This document shows positions 1 through 6,133 of a DNA stretch of 8,730 nucleotides, one piece after another (position 1 is the first letter of the stretch; each line of letters starts with the position of its first letter). The translations under genes and the position numbers were made by a program. This DNA comes from Chromatiales bacterium. GTDB taxonomy: Bacteria > Pseudomonadota > Gammaproteobacteria > Thiohalomonadales > Thiohalomonadaceae. The notes beneath the pieces were generated by a model. The model was given only the letters and a program-made list of their open reading frames with translations, was not told the origin of the DNA and searched no databases. The DNA is taken from positions 1 to 8,730 of the forward strand of contig JAOTST010000048.1 of the NCBI GenBank assembly GCA_029864785.1. The letters run 5' to 3'.

Positions 1-310
1 GGCGGGTCCTCAGCTGATTGAACCCATCATGAAGGTTGATGTGTTCACTCCAGATGATCACGTGGGTGATGTTATTGGTGACCTTAACCGTCGCCGTGGC
101 ATGATCAAGTCACAGGATGCAGGCACTACAGGTGTTCGTATCAAGGCTGAAGTACCACTAAGTGAGATGTTCGGTTACATCGGTGATCTGCGTACCATGA
201 CCTCTGGTCGTGGCCAGTTCTCGATGGAATTCGACCACTACTCACCATGTCCTAAGAATGTGGCTGAAGAGGTTATTAAAGAGGTTCAAGAGCGTAACGC
301 CTCTAAATAA
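1..310 (+). CDS. fusA: Elongation factor G, C-terminal fragment (5' end outside window)
   Basis: This is the last 102 residues of a translational GTPase of the EF-G family, which drives ribosome translocation and recycling in the cytoplasm. The frame is open from base 2 and ends with TAA at 308-310. The visible part is domain V: the segment beginning [10 protein letters not shown], the run [17 protein letters not shown], the block [11 protein letters not shown] and the closing [13 protein letters not shown] are all classic EF-G domain V signatures. The ending ([18 protein letters not shown]) is longer and differs from the E. coli FusA tail. No tuf or rpsJ gene follows, as would be expected in a str operon, so this may be a second EF-G copy (inference). 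It has no evident functional link to the minus-strand genes, faces them, and is followed at once by a terminator. Confidence 0.93.
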   Translation, partial: AGPQLIEPIMKVDVFTPDDHVGDVIGDLNRRRGMIKSQDAGTTGVRIKAEVPLSEMFGYIGDLRTMTSGRGQFSMEFDHYSPCPKNVAEEVIKEVQERNASK

Positions 311-330
311 CTCTTTAATCAACCCCAATA

Positions 331-360
331 AAAAGGCCTGGTATCTACCAGGCCTTTTTT
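331..360. terminator. Bidirectional rho-independent terminator between convergent genes
   Basis: A perfect inverted repeat pairs GGCCTGGT (335-342) with ACCAGGCC (347-354) around a 4-base loop. A-T pairs from the flanking A run (331-334) and T run (355-360) extend the stem. Read on the plus strand, the stem is followed by at least seven T residues and ends EF-G transcription. Read on the minus strand, the mirrored A run gives a T tract and can end the transcript of the gene that stops at 418. The remaining bases to 417 are AT-rich and show nothing else. Confidence 0.92.
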
Positions 361-417
361 TATTTTATCAATAAAACAGCATAACAATTAATACCGTTAC
401 TAATTAGTTATGAAAAT

Positions 418-1845
418 TTAATTCACAATAGACGTTAAAGCCTTAGCCATCGTTTCCGCTGAAATTCCATTTGCCAATTTAGTGATAAATTGACCATCGG
501 GTGCGATAACAAAAAGACCAGCGGTATGATCCATTTGGTAATCATCTTTATTCTTATTGTTGTAAACCTTTCTATACTTAACATGATAATGTTTGGCCAC
601 CTGTTTTAGCATCGCTGGCTGCCCTGTTAATCCAACAATTCGACCACCAAAATAGTCCACATAGCGACGCATAACCTTTACATCATCTCGTTCAGGATCG
701 ACTGTAATGAAATAGCTTTTGAATTTTTTTGCATCATTACCCAATAGATCCAGGGCACTAATCAATGTATGCAGAGAAAGCGGGCAGATATCAGGGCAAG
801 AGGTATAACCAAAAAATATCAGTTGATACTTGCCTAACATATCTTTCTCAGTGATCAATTCACCAAACTGATTAATTAGAAAAAACCGCCCATCCTCATC
901 ATCTCTATCTTCTAAATTATTATTTAACAAAGATGTATCGACTGGCTCTAAGCCATTATTAACATTAAGACACTGCTTTATAACGGCCGAGTTATGTTGC
1001 ATCAGATTGATGTAGAGATCTGCACCCGCACTAAACTGGAGCCCCAAACTATCAAGTTGCCAAACTCGATTGCCATCTTTAGGCGCAAGTAGATCAACCT
1101 CACTGTCTGGAAACCCCCTTTCAGTCAATAGACAGTCAAAATCCCCATTAGCAAGCTCCATACGAGCCTTTAAGAATTTAGCCGCATCAATTTGAGCATA
1201 CGGTGAATAGAGCAACTGCCCCCCTATTTTAAGAGCGTAGGCTTGCTCAAAATATTGCTGAGTATCATGATAGAGATAACTAACCCCGCCCTGTAATCCT
1301 CTGTAACCATACTCCAGTTTATGATCAAATTTCCGAAGTTCTTCTCTGATTTTTGTGCGATTTCTTCGATAGATATGTGTTCTCACAGGATCTAAATCGA
1401 TCAGCGCATAGGCTAGCTCATCTAATAGAATTAATGCATTACGAGTATCCAACCAGAAATAGGGATCTCTCAAACTATCATCATAACGTTTGGAAAGTAT
1501 TTTTAACCGCTCATTTGATAGCAGCTCAATAACCTTAACCTTAGGAGGGAGTGATGAAATAAAAGGTTGTAACGAACTTTCAAGTTCTGGCCCCACCCAA
1601 ACAATCAAGTCGCTATTTAATAGTGACTTCTGTTGCGTGCTATTCGGTTTAAATTTGAATGGCGCACCATCAATCAAAAGATGGGGTTGCTCAATCCCCT
1701 CCATCAATCCTGCAAGAATTGAATGGATAGGCTTAATGGTCGCAATAATATTCAGATCTTTTGCGTAAGAGACATTTAAAAAAAGTAGCGTTAGAAAAAC
1801 TACAACATATGGGCTAAAAACTTTCTTGCTTATATTTTTTATCAT
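418..1845 (-). CDS. Exported fusion protein: ZnuA-like metal-binding domain joined to SCO1/SenC domain
   Basis: A 475-residue predicted periplasmic protein. I chose the ATG at 1845 over an in-frame TTG at 1869, because the TTG lies inside the upstream gene and 1845 places a clean signal peptide (residues 1-28, ending VSYA) at the N-terminus. Neither start has a good Shine-Dalgarno, so translation probably couples to the upstream stop 7 bases away. Residues about 30-292 resemble the zinc-transporter binding protein ZnuA: an ATIKPIHSILAGLMEG start, DLIVWVGPELE, FWLDTRNA, and HDTQQYF at 193-199. The ZnuA zinc histidines appear to be lost: the SPHDY-type segment is APFKFK (61-66), DPH is DPY (Tyr129), and the third position aligns with Gln210. 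The Cys238/Cys292 pair matches the ZnuA disulfide. After an acidic linker (about 300-319) comes a full SCO thioredoxin-like domain (320-475) with CPDIC (Cys350, Cys354), DPERD (383-387) and His440 in DHTAG, the usual copper ligands. A role in periplasmic copper delivery or sensing is inferred; the function of the ZnuA-like half is unknown. Confidence 0.85.
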   Translation of the reverse strand: MIKNISKKVFSPYVVVFLTLLFLNVSYAKDLNIIATIKPIHSILAGLMEGIEQPHLLIDGAPFKFKPNSTQQKSLLNSDLIVWVGPELESSLQPFISSLPPKVKVIELLSNERLKILSKRYDDSLRDPYFWLDTRNALILLDELAYALIDLDPVRTHIYRRNRTKIREELRKFDHKLEYGYRGLQGGVSYLYHDTQQYFEQAYALKIGGQLLYSPYAQIDAAKFLKARMELANGDFDCLLTERGFPDSEVDLLAPKDGNRVWQLDSLGLQFSAGADLYINLMQHNSAVIKQCLNVNNGLEPVDTSLLNNNLEDRDDEDGRFFLINQFGELITEKDMLGKYQLIFFGYTSCPDICPLSLHTLISALDLLGNDAKKFKSYFITVDPERDDVKVMRRYVDYFGGRIVGLTGQPAMLKQVAKHYHVKYRKVYNNKNKDDYQMDHTAGLFVIAPDGQFITKLANGISAETMAKALTSIVN

Positions 1846-1852
1846 TGACTTA

Positions 1853-2200
1853 TTATTTAAGAGTCTCAACGGAAGTAGAACGTTTTTTTAATCTTTCAAT
1901 CTCTTGTTGAACTCTATTATGAAATCCAGCTTCACCCGGACAAATTTTATTGTTATTAATAAAGTCTAAAAAAGAGCGGTTAGTTTCATCTTCAAACATC
2001 TCACCCAATCCTCTCTCTTTGGGCAAGCTTGCGGCCAAAGATAATTTAATCTTCCTAGCTTCTTTCAAATAGTGGCACTTAAGCGCAACCCCATTTAGAT
2101 CTCCTAGTTGTCTAATCGACTCCAGCTGATCTTCTGAGACTGCATAGGCGTTTGATATTAAAATCAAAGTCAAAAATAGAGAGGAAGTAATTTTATTCAT
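1853..2200 (-). CDS. Small exported two-cysteine protein, unknown function
   Basis: A 115-residue protein that I cannot assign to a named family. Residues 1-20 form a Sec signal peptide (MNKI then a hydrophobic stretch, ending NAYA), leaving a mature protein of about 95 residues. The mature part is mostly charged and probably helical. It has two cysteines, Cys42 in ALKCHYL and Cys87 in NKICPGE, placed so that they could form a disulfide or a metal or thiol pair. A LPKERGLGEMF segment lies between them and a charged helical tail follows. The ATG at 2200 is the only plausible start, because an in-frame TAA lies 9 bases upstream. The nearest Shine-Dalgarno (GGAG, 2217-2220) is 16 bases away, which is too far to be strong. 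The gene is coupled to the ZnuA-SCO fusion downstream (7-base gap), which suggests a joint periplasmic, possibly copper-related, role (inference). Confidence 0.8.
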   Translation of the reverse strand: MNKITSSLFLTLILISNAYAVSEDQLESIRQLGDLNGVALKCHYLKEARKIKLSLAASLPKERGLGEMFEDETNRSFLDFINNNKICPGEAGFHNRVQQEIERLKKRSTSVETLK

Positions 2201-2240
2201 ACGCCGTTATTTTTAACTCCTTCCTACCATGCCAATATAT

Positions 2241-2299
2241 AAAAATAGAAAATTCACGAAGATAACCGCTCGACAAGCGTAGGTTACCTTCGTGAATTT
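2241..2299 (-). terminator. Long hairpin terminator downstream of the PCuAC gene
   Basis: An 18-base inverted repeat with one mismatch pairs 2250-2267 with 2282-2299. The loop is 14 bases and itself holds a small alternative pairing, CGCT (2267-2270) with AGCG (2276-2279). Read on the minus strand, the stem is followed by a T-rich stretch, TTTTCTATTTTT, which fits rho-independent termination after the gene ending at 2325. It separates the nos and chaperone transcript from the two-gene unit below. The remaining gap to 2200 holds a possible AT-rich promoter region, but no convincing -35 and -10 pair. Confidence 0.75.
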
Positions 2300-2324
2300 A
2301 GTACATCATAGGCTAAAAAGTGAT

Positions 2325-2813
2325 TTAGTGCATTTTATGCATTTTCATGCCAGGCATTGACTTCATCTTCATCATAATTTTACGAACAGGCGCCTCAATC
2401 TCTTTTTTACTACCATCTTCAAAAATCAATGTAACAGGGACCTTTTTACCCACCACAAGATCTTGCTTTAGACCAATAAACATTACATGTAATCCGCCTG
2501 GCTTAAGTACAGTCTCACCATTAGCAGGAATATCAATTTTATCGATACGACGCATCATCATCATGCCATTTTCATGAATATGGGTATGAAGCTCTACAAC
2601 CTTTGATACAGGACTTTTTGCATCAACCACAGCGTGGTCTACACTATCCATATTTTTGAATGTCATAAAAGATCCACTATTAGGCTGTCCAGGAGGCATC
2701 GCTCTAGCATAAGGATCTTGCACCATGACACTCTCTGCTGCTGATTTAGCCAGTAGCGCTGATGAAGTTGTCAGTGCGATAGTTGCAACAACGGCGGTTA
2801 ATATTTTCTTCAC
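2325..2813 (-). CDS. PCuAC-type periplasmic copper chaperone
   Basis: A 162-residue secreted protein of the PCuAC (DUF461) family, which binds Cu(I) in the periplasm and passes it, often with SCO proteins, to CuA-type sites. Residues 1-22 are a signal peptide (ending SALLA). The family metal site is intact: His76, Met87, His109 and Met111 satisfy H-x10-M-x21-H-x-M exactly. MPPGQPNSGSFMTF (39-52) matches the family's usual N-terminal block, and GGLHVMFIGL carries the second half of the site. The tail (147-162) is unusually rich in Met, His and Lys, a possible extra copper-binding segment. The start is GTG at 2813, supported by an AAGGA site 9 bases upstream. The gene lies 48 bases after the SCO gene. 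With the nos genes upstream, the likely client is the CuA centre of N2O reductase, though cytochrome oxidase cannot be excluded. Confidence 0.94.
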   Translation of the reverse strand: MKKILTAVVATIALTTSSALLAKSAAESVMVQDPYARAMPPGQPNSGSFMTFKNMDSVDHAVVDAKSPVSKVVELHTHIHENGMMMMRRIDKIDIPANGETVLKPGGLHVMFIGLKQDLVVGKKVPVTLIFEDGSKKEIEAPVRKIMMKMKSMPGMKMHKMH

Positions 2814-2822
2814 AGTTAATTT

Positions 2823-2827
2823 TCCTT
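2823..2827 (-). promoter_or_regulatory. Ribosome binding site fixing the GTG start of the PCuAC gene
   Basis: AAGGA on the minus strand lies 9 bases before the GTG at 2813. This supports GTG rather than a downstream Met as the start, consistent with the MKKIL signal peptide that begins there. Confidence 0.7.
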
Positions 2828-2836
2828 ATTTAAAGT

Positions 2837-2865
2837 TATTTAAAAATAGTTATGTTGATTATCAA
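2837..2865 (-). promoter_or_regulatory. Possible weak promoter for the PCuAC gene
   Basis: On the minus strand TTGATA (2860-2865) resembles a -35 box. With a 16-base spacer it is followed by TTAAAT (2838-2843), a 4-of-6 match to a -10 box. It overlaps a short palindrome, TTGATTATCAA (2855-2865), and the stop codon of the SCO gene. The surrounding gap is very AT-rich, so a chance match is quite possible. The gene may simply be read through from the nos operon. Confidence 0.25.
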
Positions 2866-3452
2866 TCTTTCGAAATATACGGAAGAATACGTTTCACGAT
2901 CTCTTCAGACTGCGTTGCATGAGGAAGGGTATCAACCCATTCGCCCTGAGTATCAATCACATAAGTCTCTGAGCTATGGTCGACCACATAAAGCATATCT
3001 GATTTTTGCTCAACGAAACGATAAGAAACACCATAGCGGCTTGCCAACTCGGCAATTTCTGCCTCACTTCCTGTTATTCCCATAATTTTTTTATGGAAAA
3101 AATTGGTGTACTCATCAAGGCGTTTAACCGTATCACGTTTCGGATCAACACTAATAAATATACCCTGAACACGATTAAGCTGTTCAGGCGTCATATTTCC
3201 GAAGGCCGAAGCCATCAATGCAAGGTTTGTTGGGCATATATCAGGGCAAGAGGTGTAGCCAAAATAGAGTAGAACCACCTTTCCACGAAAATCACTGAGA
3301 GAAACGGGGCCATTAACAGATTGAAGAGAAAAATCCCCTCCCCGTTTTGCTGAGCTCTGCTTATTTAATAGATCGTGCTGCGCACTATTGAGAAGCCATG
3401 CCAAACCCAAAATCAAAATAACAATTAATGTAATTGGAACTAATTTTTTCAC
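2862..3452 (-). CDS. SCO1/SenC family copper chaperone, membrane-anchored
   Basis: A 196-residue protein with one N-terminal membrane segment (about 5-22) and a thioredoxin-like SCO domain in the periplasm (about 40-195). SCO proteins bind copper and act as copper donors or thiol-disulfide partners in assembling CuA centres. All expected residues are present: CPDIC with Cys69 and Cys73, the DPKRD loop (103-107), and His159 in VVDHSSETY as third copper ligand. The length is normal for bacterial SCO. The start is GTG at 3452, overlapping the upstream stop as GTGA, with a GAGG site at 3463-3466, so translation is coupled. In this context a role in delivering copper to NosZ, together with the PCuAC protein, is likely (inference from operon position). 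The motif FGYTSCPDICP is identical to that in the SCO half of the fusion protein at 418-1845. Confidence 0.95.
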   Translation of the reverse strand: MKKLVPITLIVILILGLAWLLNSAQHDLLNKQSSAKRGGDFSLQSVNGPVSLSDFRGKVVLLYFGYTSCPDICPTNLALMASAFGNMTPEQLNRVQGIFISVDPKRDTVKRLDEYTNFFHKKIMGITGSEAEIAELASRYGVSYRFVEQKSDMLYVVDHSSETYVIDTQGEWVDTLPHATQSEEIVKRILPYISKD

Positions 3453-3922
3453 TGTCTAAACGCCTCAAATCTAAATGGAGCAATAATTACCCCCTGTTCT
3501 GTCTCTAATGAGATTTGCGCATCCCATTCCATACGATTACGCACGCAGACGGGGAGCGTTACCGTTGCATGGTAGCTTCCATCCTGCTTCTGTTTAAAAA
3601 TATAACGGTTAATACCCATATTCATTCCGACGCCATTAAACTGACCGACGACCCTGTTAACATCTATATTATTCAGCACGATACGTATATTAATCGGTTT
3701 TAGTACCTCAACAGGCTGAGGAGAGATATCTAACTGAACGCTTCCACCATCTTTGAGTTTGACGACACACGGAAACTGAGATAATCCACATTCTGAATTA
3801 ATTTCAGCTTGTTCAATAATTTGCTGTTTTTTTTGAATAAATTGCATGTAGCTCAATAGAGCCACAACAGCAATCAACAAGATTCCTACAATGCTCCATA
3901 ATAATCTATCTTGTTTTATCAT
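3449..3922 (-). CDS. Membrane-anchored FixH/YtkA-like protein, putative metal-binding
   Basis: A 157-residue protein with one transmembrane segment (about 8-26) and a predicted beta-rich periplasmic domain. I do not recognise it with certainty. The layout of one N-terminal membrane segment, a short linker and a small beta domain resembles FixH/YtkA-like proteins, which occur beside heme-copper oxidase and copper-trafficking genes. Candidate metal or redox residues are Cys45 and Cys52 in ECGLSQFPC, Met100 and Met102 in GMNMG, and Cys126 and Met131 in PVCVRNRMEW. The start is ATG at 3922, 31 bases after nosY. The 3' end overlaps the SCO gene by four bases, a strong sign that the two proteins work together. 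A copper-binding or copper-partner role is an inference from these residues and the neighbours. Confidence 0.75.
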   Translation of the reverse strand: MIKQDRLLWSIVGILLIAVVALLSYMQFIQKKQQIIEQAEINSECGLSQFPCVVKLKDGGSVQLDISPQPVEVLKPINIRIVLNNIDVNRVVGQFNGVGMNMGINRYIFKQKQDGSYHATVTLPVCVRNRMEWDAQISLETEQGVIIAPFRFEAFRQ

Positions 3923-3953
3923 GAGACAGTCATCTCAGGCATATCTTTCGCTT

Positions 3954-4778
3954 CTATGGCAAATCACTACGCAGAAATATACTATACCCGATCCAACCAC
4001 TCAACGTACCTATACCTACTGGATATATTAGTGACCAAATGAGATAGCCCTTTTCACCAAAATGATCAAGAATTAGATAGGCTGAGGGTCCAAGAAGCAC
4101 CAATTGTGGGTCAAATAACAACATTGCCGCAGTACGAAAGACTTGCAATGGATTAACCAAAGCCATGGCCACTATAAGATCAGGGTTCAATGATTCGCGA
4201 ATCATAACGCCTAATAAAATCAGGTCAAGAAAGAGAATAAGCGCCAACCAGACAATAAATGCTGCACCTTGAGCTACATCTGCTGACCGTGCCAGCGTCG
4301 AGATCAGCATACCAATTCCAAGAAAACACCAGCTCAACGAGAACAACAGTCCCGAGTAGTAGAGAAAGATATTCCATGGAACATCTGCGCCATTTGCCAC
4401 ACCCCAAATGATAGCCCCCACCAGTGCTAAAAATACCGGCAGAAAAACCACCACAAAGCGTCCTAGCATTTTTCCCCAAAACCATGAGTTTAAATTGATC
4501 GGTAGAGAGAGCAAATATTCAAAAACGCCCGCCTCACGGTCACCCGCTACCGAACGAACCGTCGTAATTAGAATAAATATTGGCAGAATTGCCATTGAGA
4601 GCTGAATATAGGTAATCATCATCCGGGTAATTCCGGTAAAACCCATAATGCGTGATTCTGTCAGACCAAATAGAAACAGTAGAACAACAATTCCGCCAAA
4701 GATACCACTATAGACAAAAAACCAACGAGCTCTTAGAGACTCAAGGATATCCGTATAGGCGGTTAGCAATAGATGCAT
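3954..4778 (-). CDS. nosY: NosY, ABC permease of the N2O reductase maturation complex
   Basis: A 274-residue ABC-2 type membrane protein and the partner of NosF. The NosDFY complex couples cytoplasmic ATP hydrolysis to copper-site assembly of N2O reductase in the periplasm. Six membrane helices are visible at roughly 22-40, 57-75, 106-128, 138-162, 171-194 and 246-268. The cytoplasmic coupling motif GDREAGVFEYLLSLP (79-93) followed by INLNSWFWGK is characteristic, as is LVNPLQVFRTAAML (208-221). The length is typical. The ATG overlaps the nosL stop by one base (TAATG), and a strong GGGAGA site (4786-4791) lies 7 bases upstream. In many bacteria the order is F-Y-L; here nosL sits between nosF and nosY. 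Confidence 0.96.
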   Translation of the reverse strand: MHLLLTAYTDILESLRARWFFVYSGIFGGIVVLLFLFGLTESRIMGFTGITRMMITYIQLSMAILPIFILITTVRSVAGDREAGVFEYLLSLPINLNSWFWGKMLGRFVVVFLPVFLALVGAIIWGVANGADVPWNIFLYYSGLLFSLSWCFLGIGMLISTLARSADVAQGAAFIVWLALILFLDLILLGVMIRESLNPDLIVAMALVNPLQVFRTAAMLLFDPQLVLLGPSAYLILDHFGEKGYLIWSLIYPVGIGTLSGWIGYSIFLRSDLP

Positions 4779-5269
4779 TATTTTATCTCCCTCACTTCTT
4801 TACTATGTTCTTTAATATTAGCTCCATGCACGTTATACGTTTCTTCAACCTTAAAGATATAACTCTTTGCCTCATCAAAATTGAAGCTCTCTGCTATAGG
4901 AGGCGTACTCTGCGCCCCAACACCATACTCCATCGGAGTGACCTGTCCCTTAATATAATAAGCCGCTTTCGCATCAATCCATTTTCCGTCACGATAATCT
5001 TTTGTCCATATTTCAGTCGTTGCTGCATCACGCCATTGTTTATCTTCTAACCAGACAAGAGCGCAACCAATGTCATCAAATATACGCACACGCGAACGAT
5101 TTTGTTCATCCATATAACGAACTTGAGCGGCGTGATGGCGATCACTTAAAATCATATTGCAACGCTCACAGCTATCACGATCCCAATGCACATCAACCGG
5201 CCCTGTTCCAGGATCACTGCATCCTGTCAAATACCCCATCATTAACAGAGTAATGGCTAAAATTTTCAC
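4778..5269 (-). CDS. nosL: NosL, copper-binding lipoprotein for N2O reductase maturation
   Basis: A 163-residue NosL lipoprotein, which binds Cu(I) at the membrane and hands it to the NosDFY machinery. The signal peptide ends in a lipobox (LTGC, Cys17 as lipidation site). The family copper motif C-x2-C-x-M is present as Cys34, Cys37 and Met39 in CERCNMILSD. Other conserved blocks are IFDDIGCALVWL (63-74) and TPMEYGVGA (111-119). The tail after about residue 145 is charged and hydrophilic. The start is GTG at 5269, overlapping the nosF stop as GTGA, with GAGG 7 bases upstream (5277-5280). The length is close to the family norm. Confidence 0.96.
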   Translation of the reverse strand: MKILAITLLMMGYLTGCSDPGTGPVDVHWDRDSCERCNMILSDRHHAAQVRYMDEQNRSRVRIFDDIGCALVWLEDKQWRDAATTEIWTKDYRDGKWIDAKAAYYIKGQVTPMEYGVGAQSTPPIAESFNFDEAKSYIFKVEETYNVHGANIKEHSKEVREIK

Positions 5270-6123
5270 TCCACCGCCTCATCCATAGAGATGCTTTTCA
5301 ATAGTGCGGTATAACGTGAAATAAACCCGATAAAACGTAGTCGATCAGGGCCTGCAACGATCCCCTGCCACACATGCTCATCCTCAGTGCTATTAAATCC
5401 CCAATCCTCCACTGCCCTGTTAAAAGCGGGTTCTGCGCGTTTTAGTTCAATACGGCAATGAAGATTACTATCGATATCAACATCGTCGGCCACATGGTCA
5501 TCAAGAACTACTCGCCCTTGATCCATCTCAACAACTCGATTAACCAATGCAGCGACCTCGTCGAGTCTATGACTGGAGATGAGCATTGCTGAATGAGCCT
5601 GCTTTTCTGCTAACAGATCAAAAAACACATGACGAGCCTCTGGATCAAGATTTGCGGCGGGTTCATCCATAATCAAAATATCGCTCTGTCGGCCAAGAGC
5701 GATACCAATTAACAGCTTCTGCTTCTGTCCCCCAGAGAGTTTTACAAATGGAAGTTTTCTGATACGAGCAGGATCCAGCCCCATACGCTCAATCACGTGC
5801 TCCATCTGAGCGGGATCAGAGTCACAAAGGGAGGCTGCAAATCGTATTAACTGTCCAACTGGCATTTTCAATGGCGGAGGCAGTTGAGGTACAAAGCCGA
5901 TTCGTTTGAGAACCTCACGACGATCTTCACGAGGAGATACACCATCTACCGTCACCGAACCTTCGCAAGTATACTCGCCAAGAAGGCAACGAATAAGCGT
6001 CGTTTTACCTGCACCATTCGAACCTATTAATGCAATACGGTCACCGGCACCGATGCTCAGGTCAATATTATCGAGTACGGTCTGCCGTTTAAATTTTTTA
6101 GTTAAATTTTCAAATTGAATCAT
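5266..6123 (-). CDS. nosF: NosF, ABC transporter ATPase of the NosDFY complex
   Basis: A 285-residue cytoplasmic ABC ATPase that powers the NosDFY maturation complex. All motifs are intact: Walker A GSNGAGKT (34-41), Q-loop Gln80 in FVPQ, signature LSGGQ (129-133), Walker B ILIMDE (149-154, catalytic Glu154), D-loop NLDPE and H-loop His185 in SSHR. The roughly 75-residue C-terminal extension after the ATPase core is usual for NosF. The ATG at 6123 comes 10 bases after the nosH stop and has no clear Shine-Dalgarno, so translational coupling is likely. The LPPPLKMPVGQLIRFAA stretch after the Q-loop is NosF-like rather than generic ABC-2. Confidence 0.96.
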   Translation of the reverse strand: MIQFENLTKKFKRQTVLDNIDLSIGAGDRIALIGSNGAGKTTLIRCLLGEYTCEGSVTVDGVSPREDRREVLKRIGFVPQLPPPLKMPVGQLIRFAASLCDSDPAQMEHVIERMGLDPARIRKLPFVKLSGGQKQKLLIGIALGRQSDILIMDEPAANLDPEARHVFFDLLAEKQAHSAMLISSHRLDEVAALVNRVVEMDQGRVVLDDHVADDVDIDSNLHCRIELKRAEPAFNRAVEDWGFNSTEDEHVWQGIVAGPDRLRFIGFISRYTALLKSISMDEAVE

Positions 6124-6133
6124 AATTGAGATA

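Noticed and set aside
1490..1768. Plus-strand open frame opposite the ZnuA-SCO gene
   Set aside because: It is antisense to a well-supported coding region, has no family resemblance, and is best explained as a frame shadow.
418..1845. A standard zinc-import binding protein (ZnuA)
   Set aside because: The zinc-binding histidines appear to be missing, no ZnuB or ZnuC is adjacent, and a SCO domain is fused to it.
1846..1869. In-frame TTG at 1869 as start of the ZnuA-SCO gene
   Set aside because: It lies inside the upstream gene, has no ribosome binding site, and would put eight polar residues in front of a good signal peptide. ATG at 1845 is preferred.
2855..2865. FNR/DNR box
   Set aside because: The spacing between half sites is 1 base, not the required 4, so the match is not credible as an FNR-type site.
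4652..5050. Plus-strand open frame of 132 codons opposite nosY and nosL
   Set aside because: It overlaps two clearly real minus-strand genes, and its translation shows no recognisable domain.
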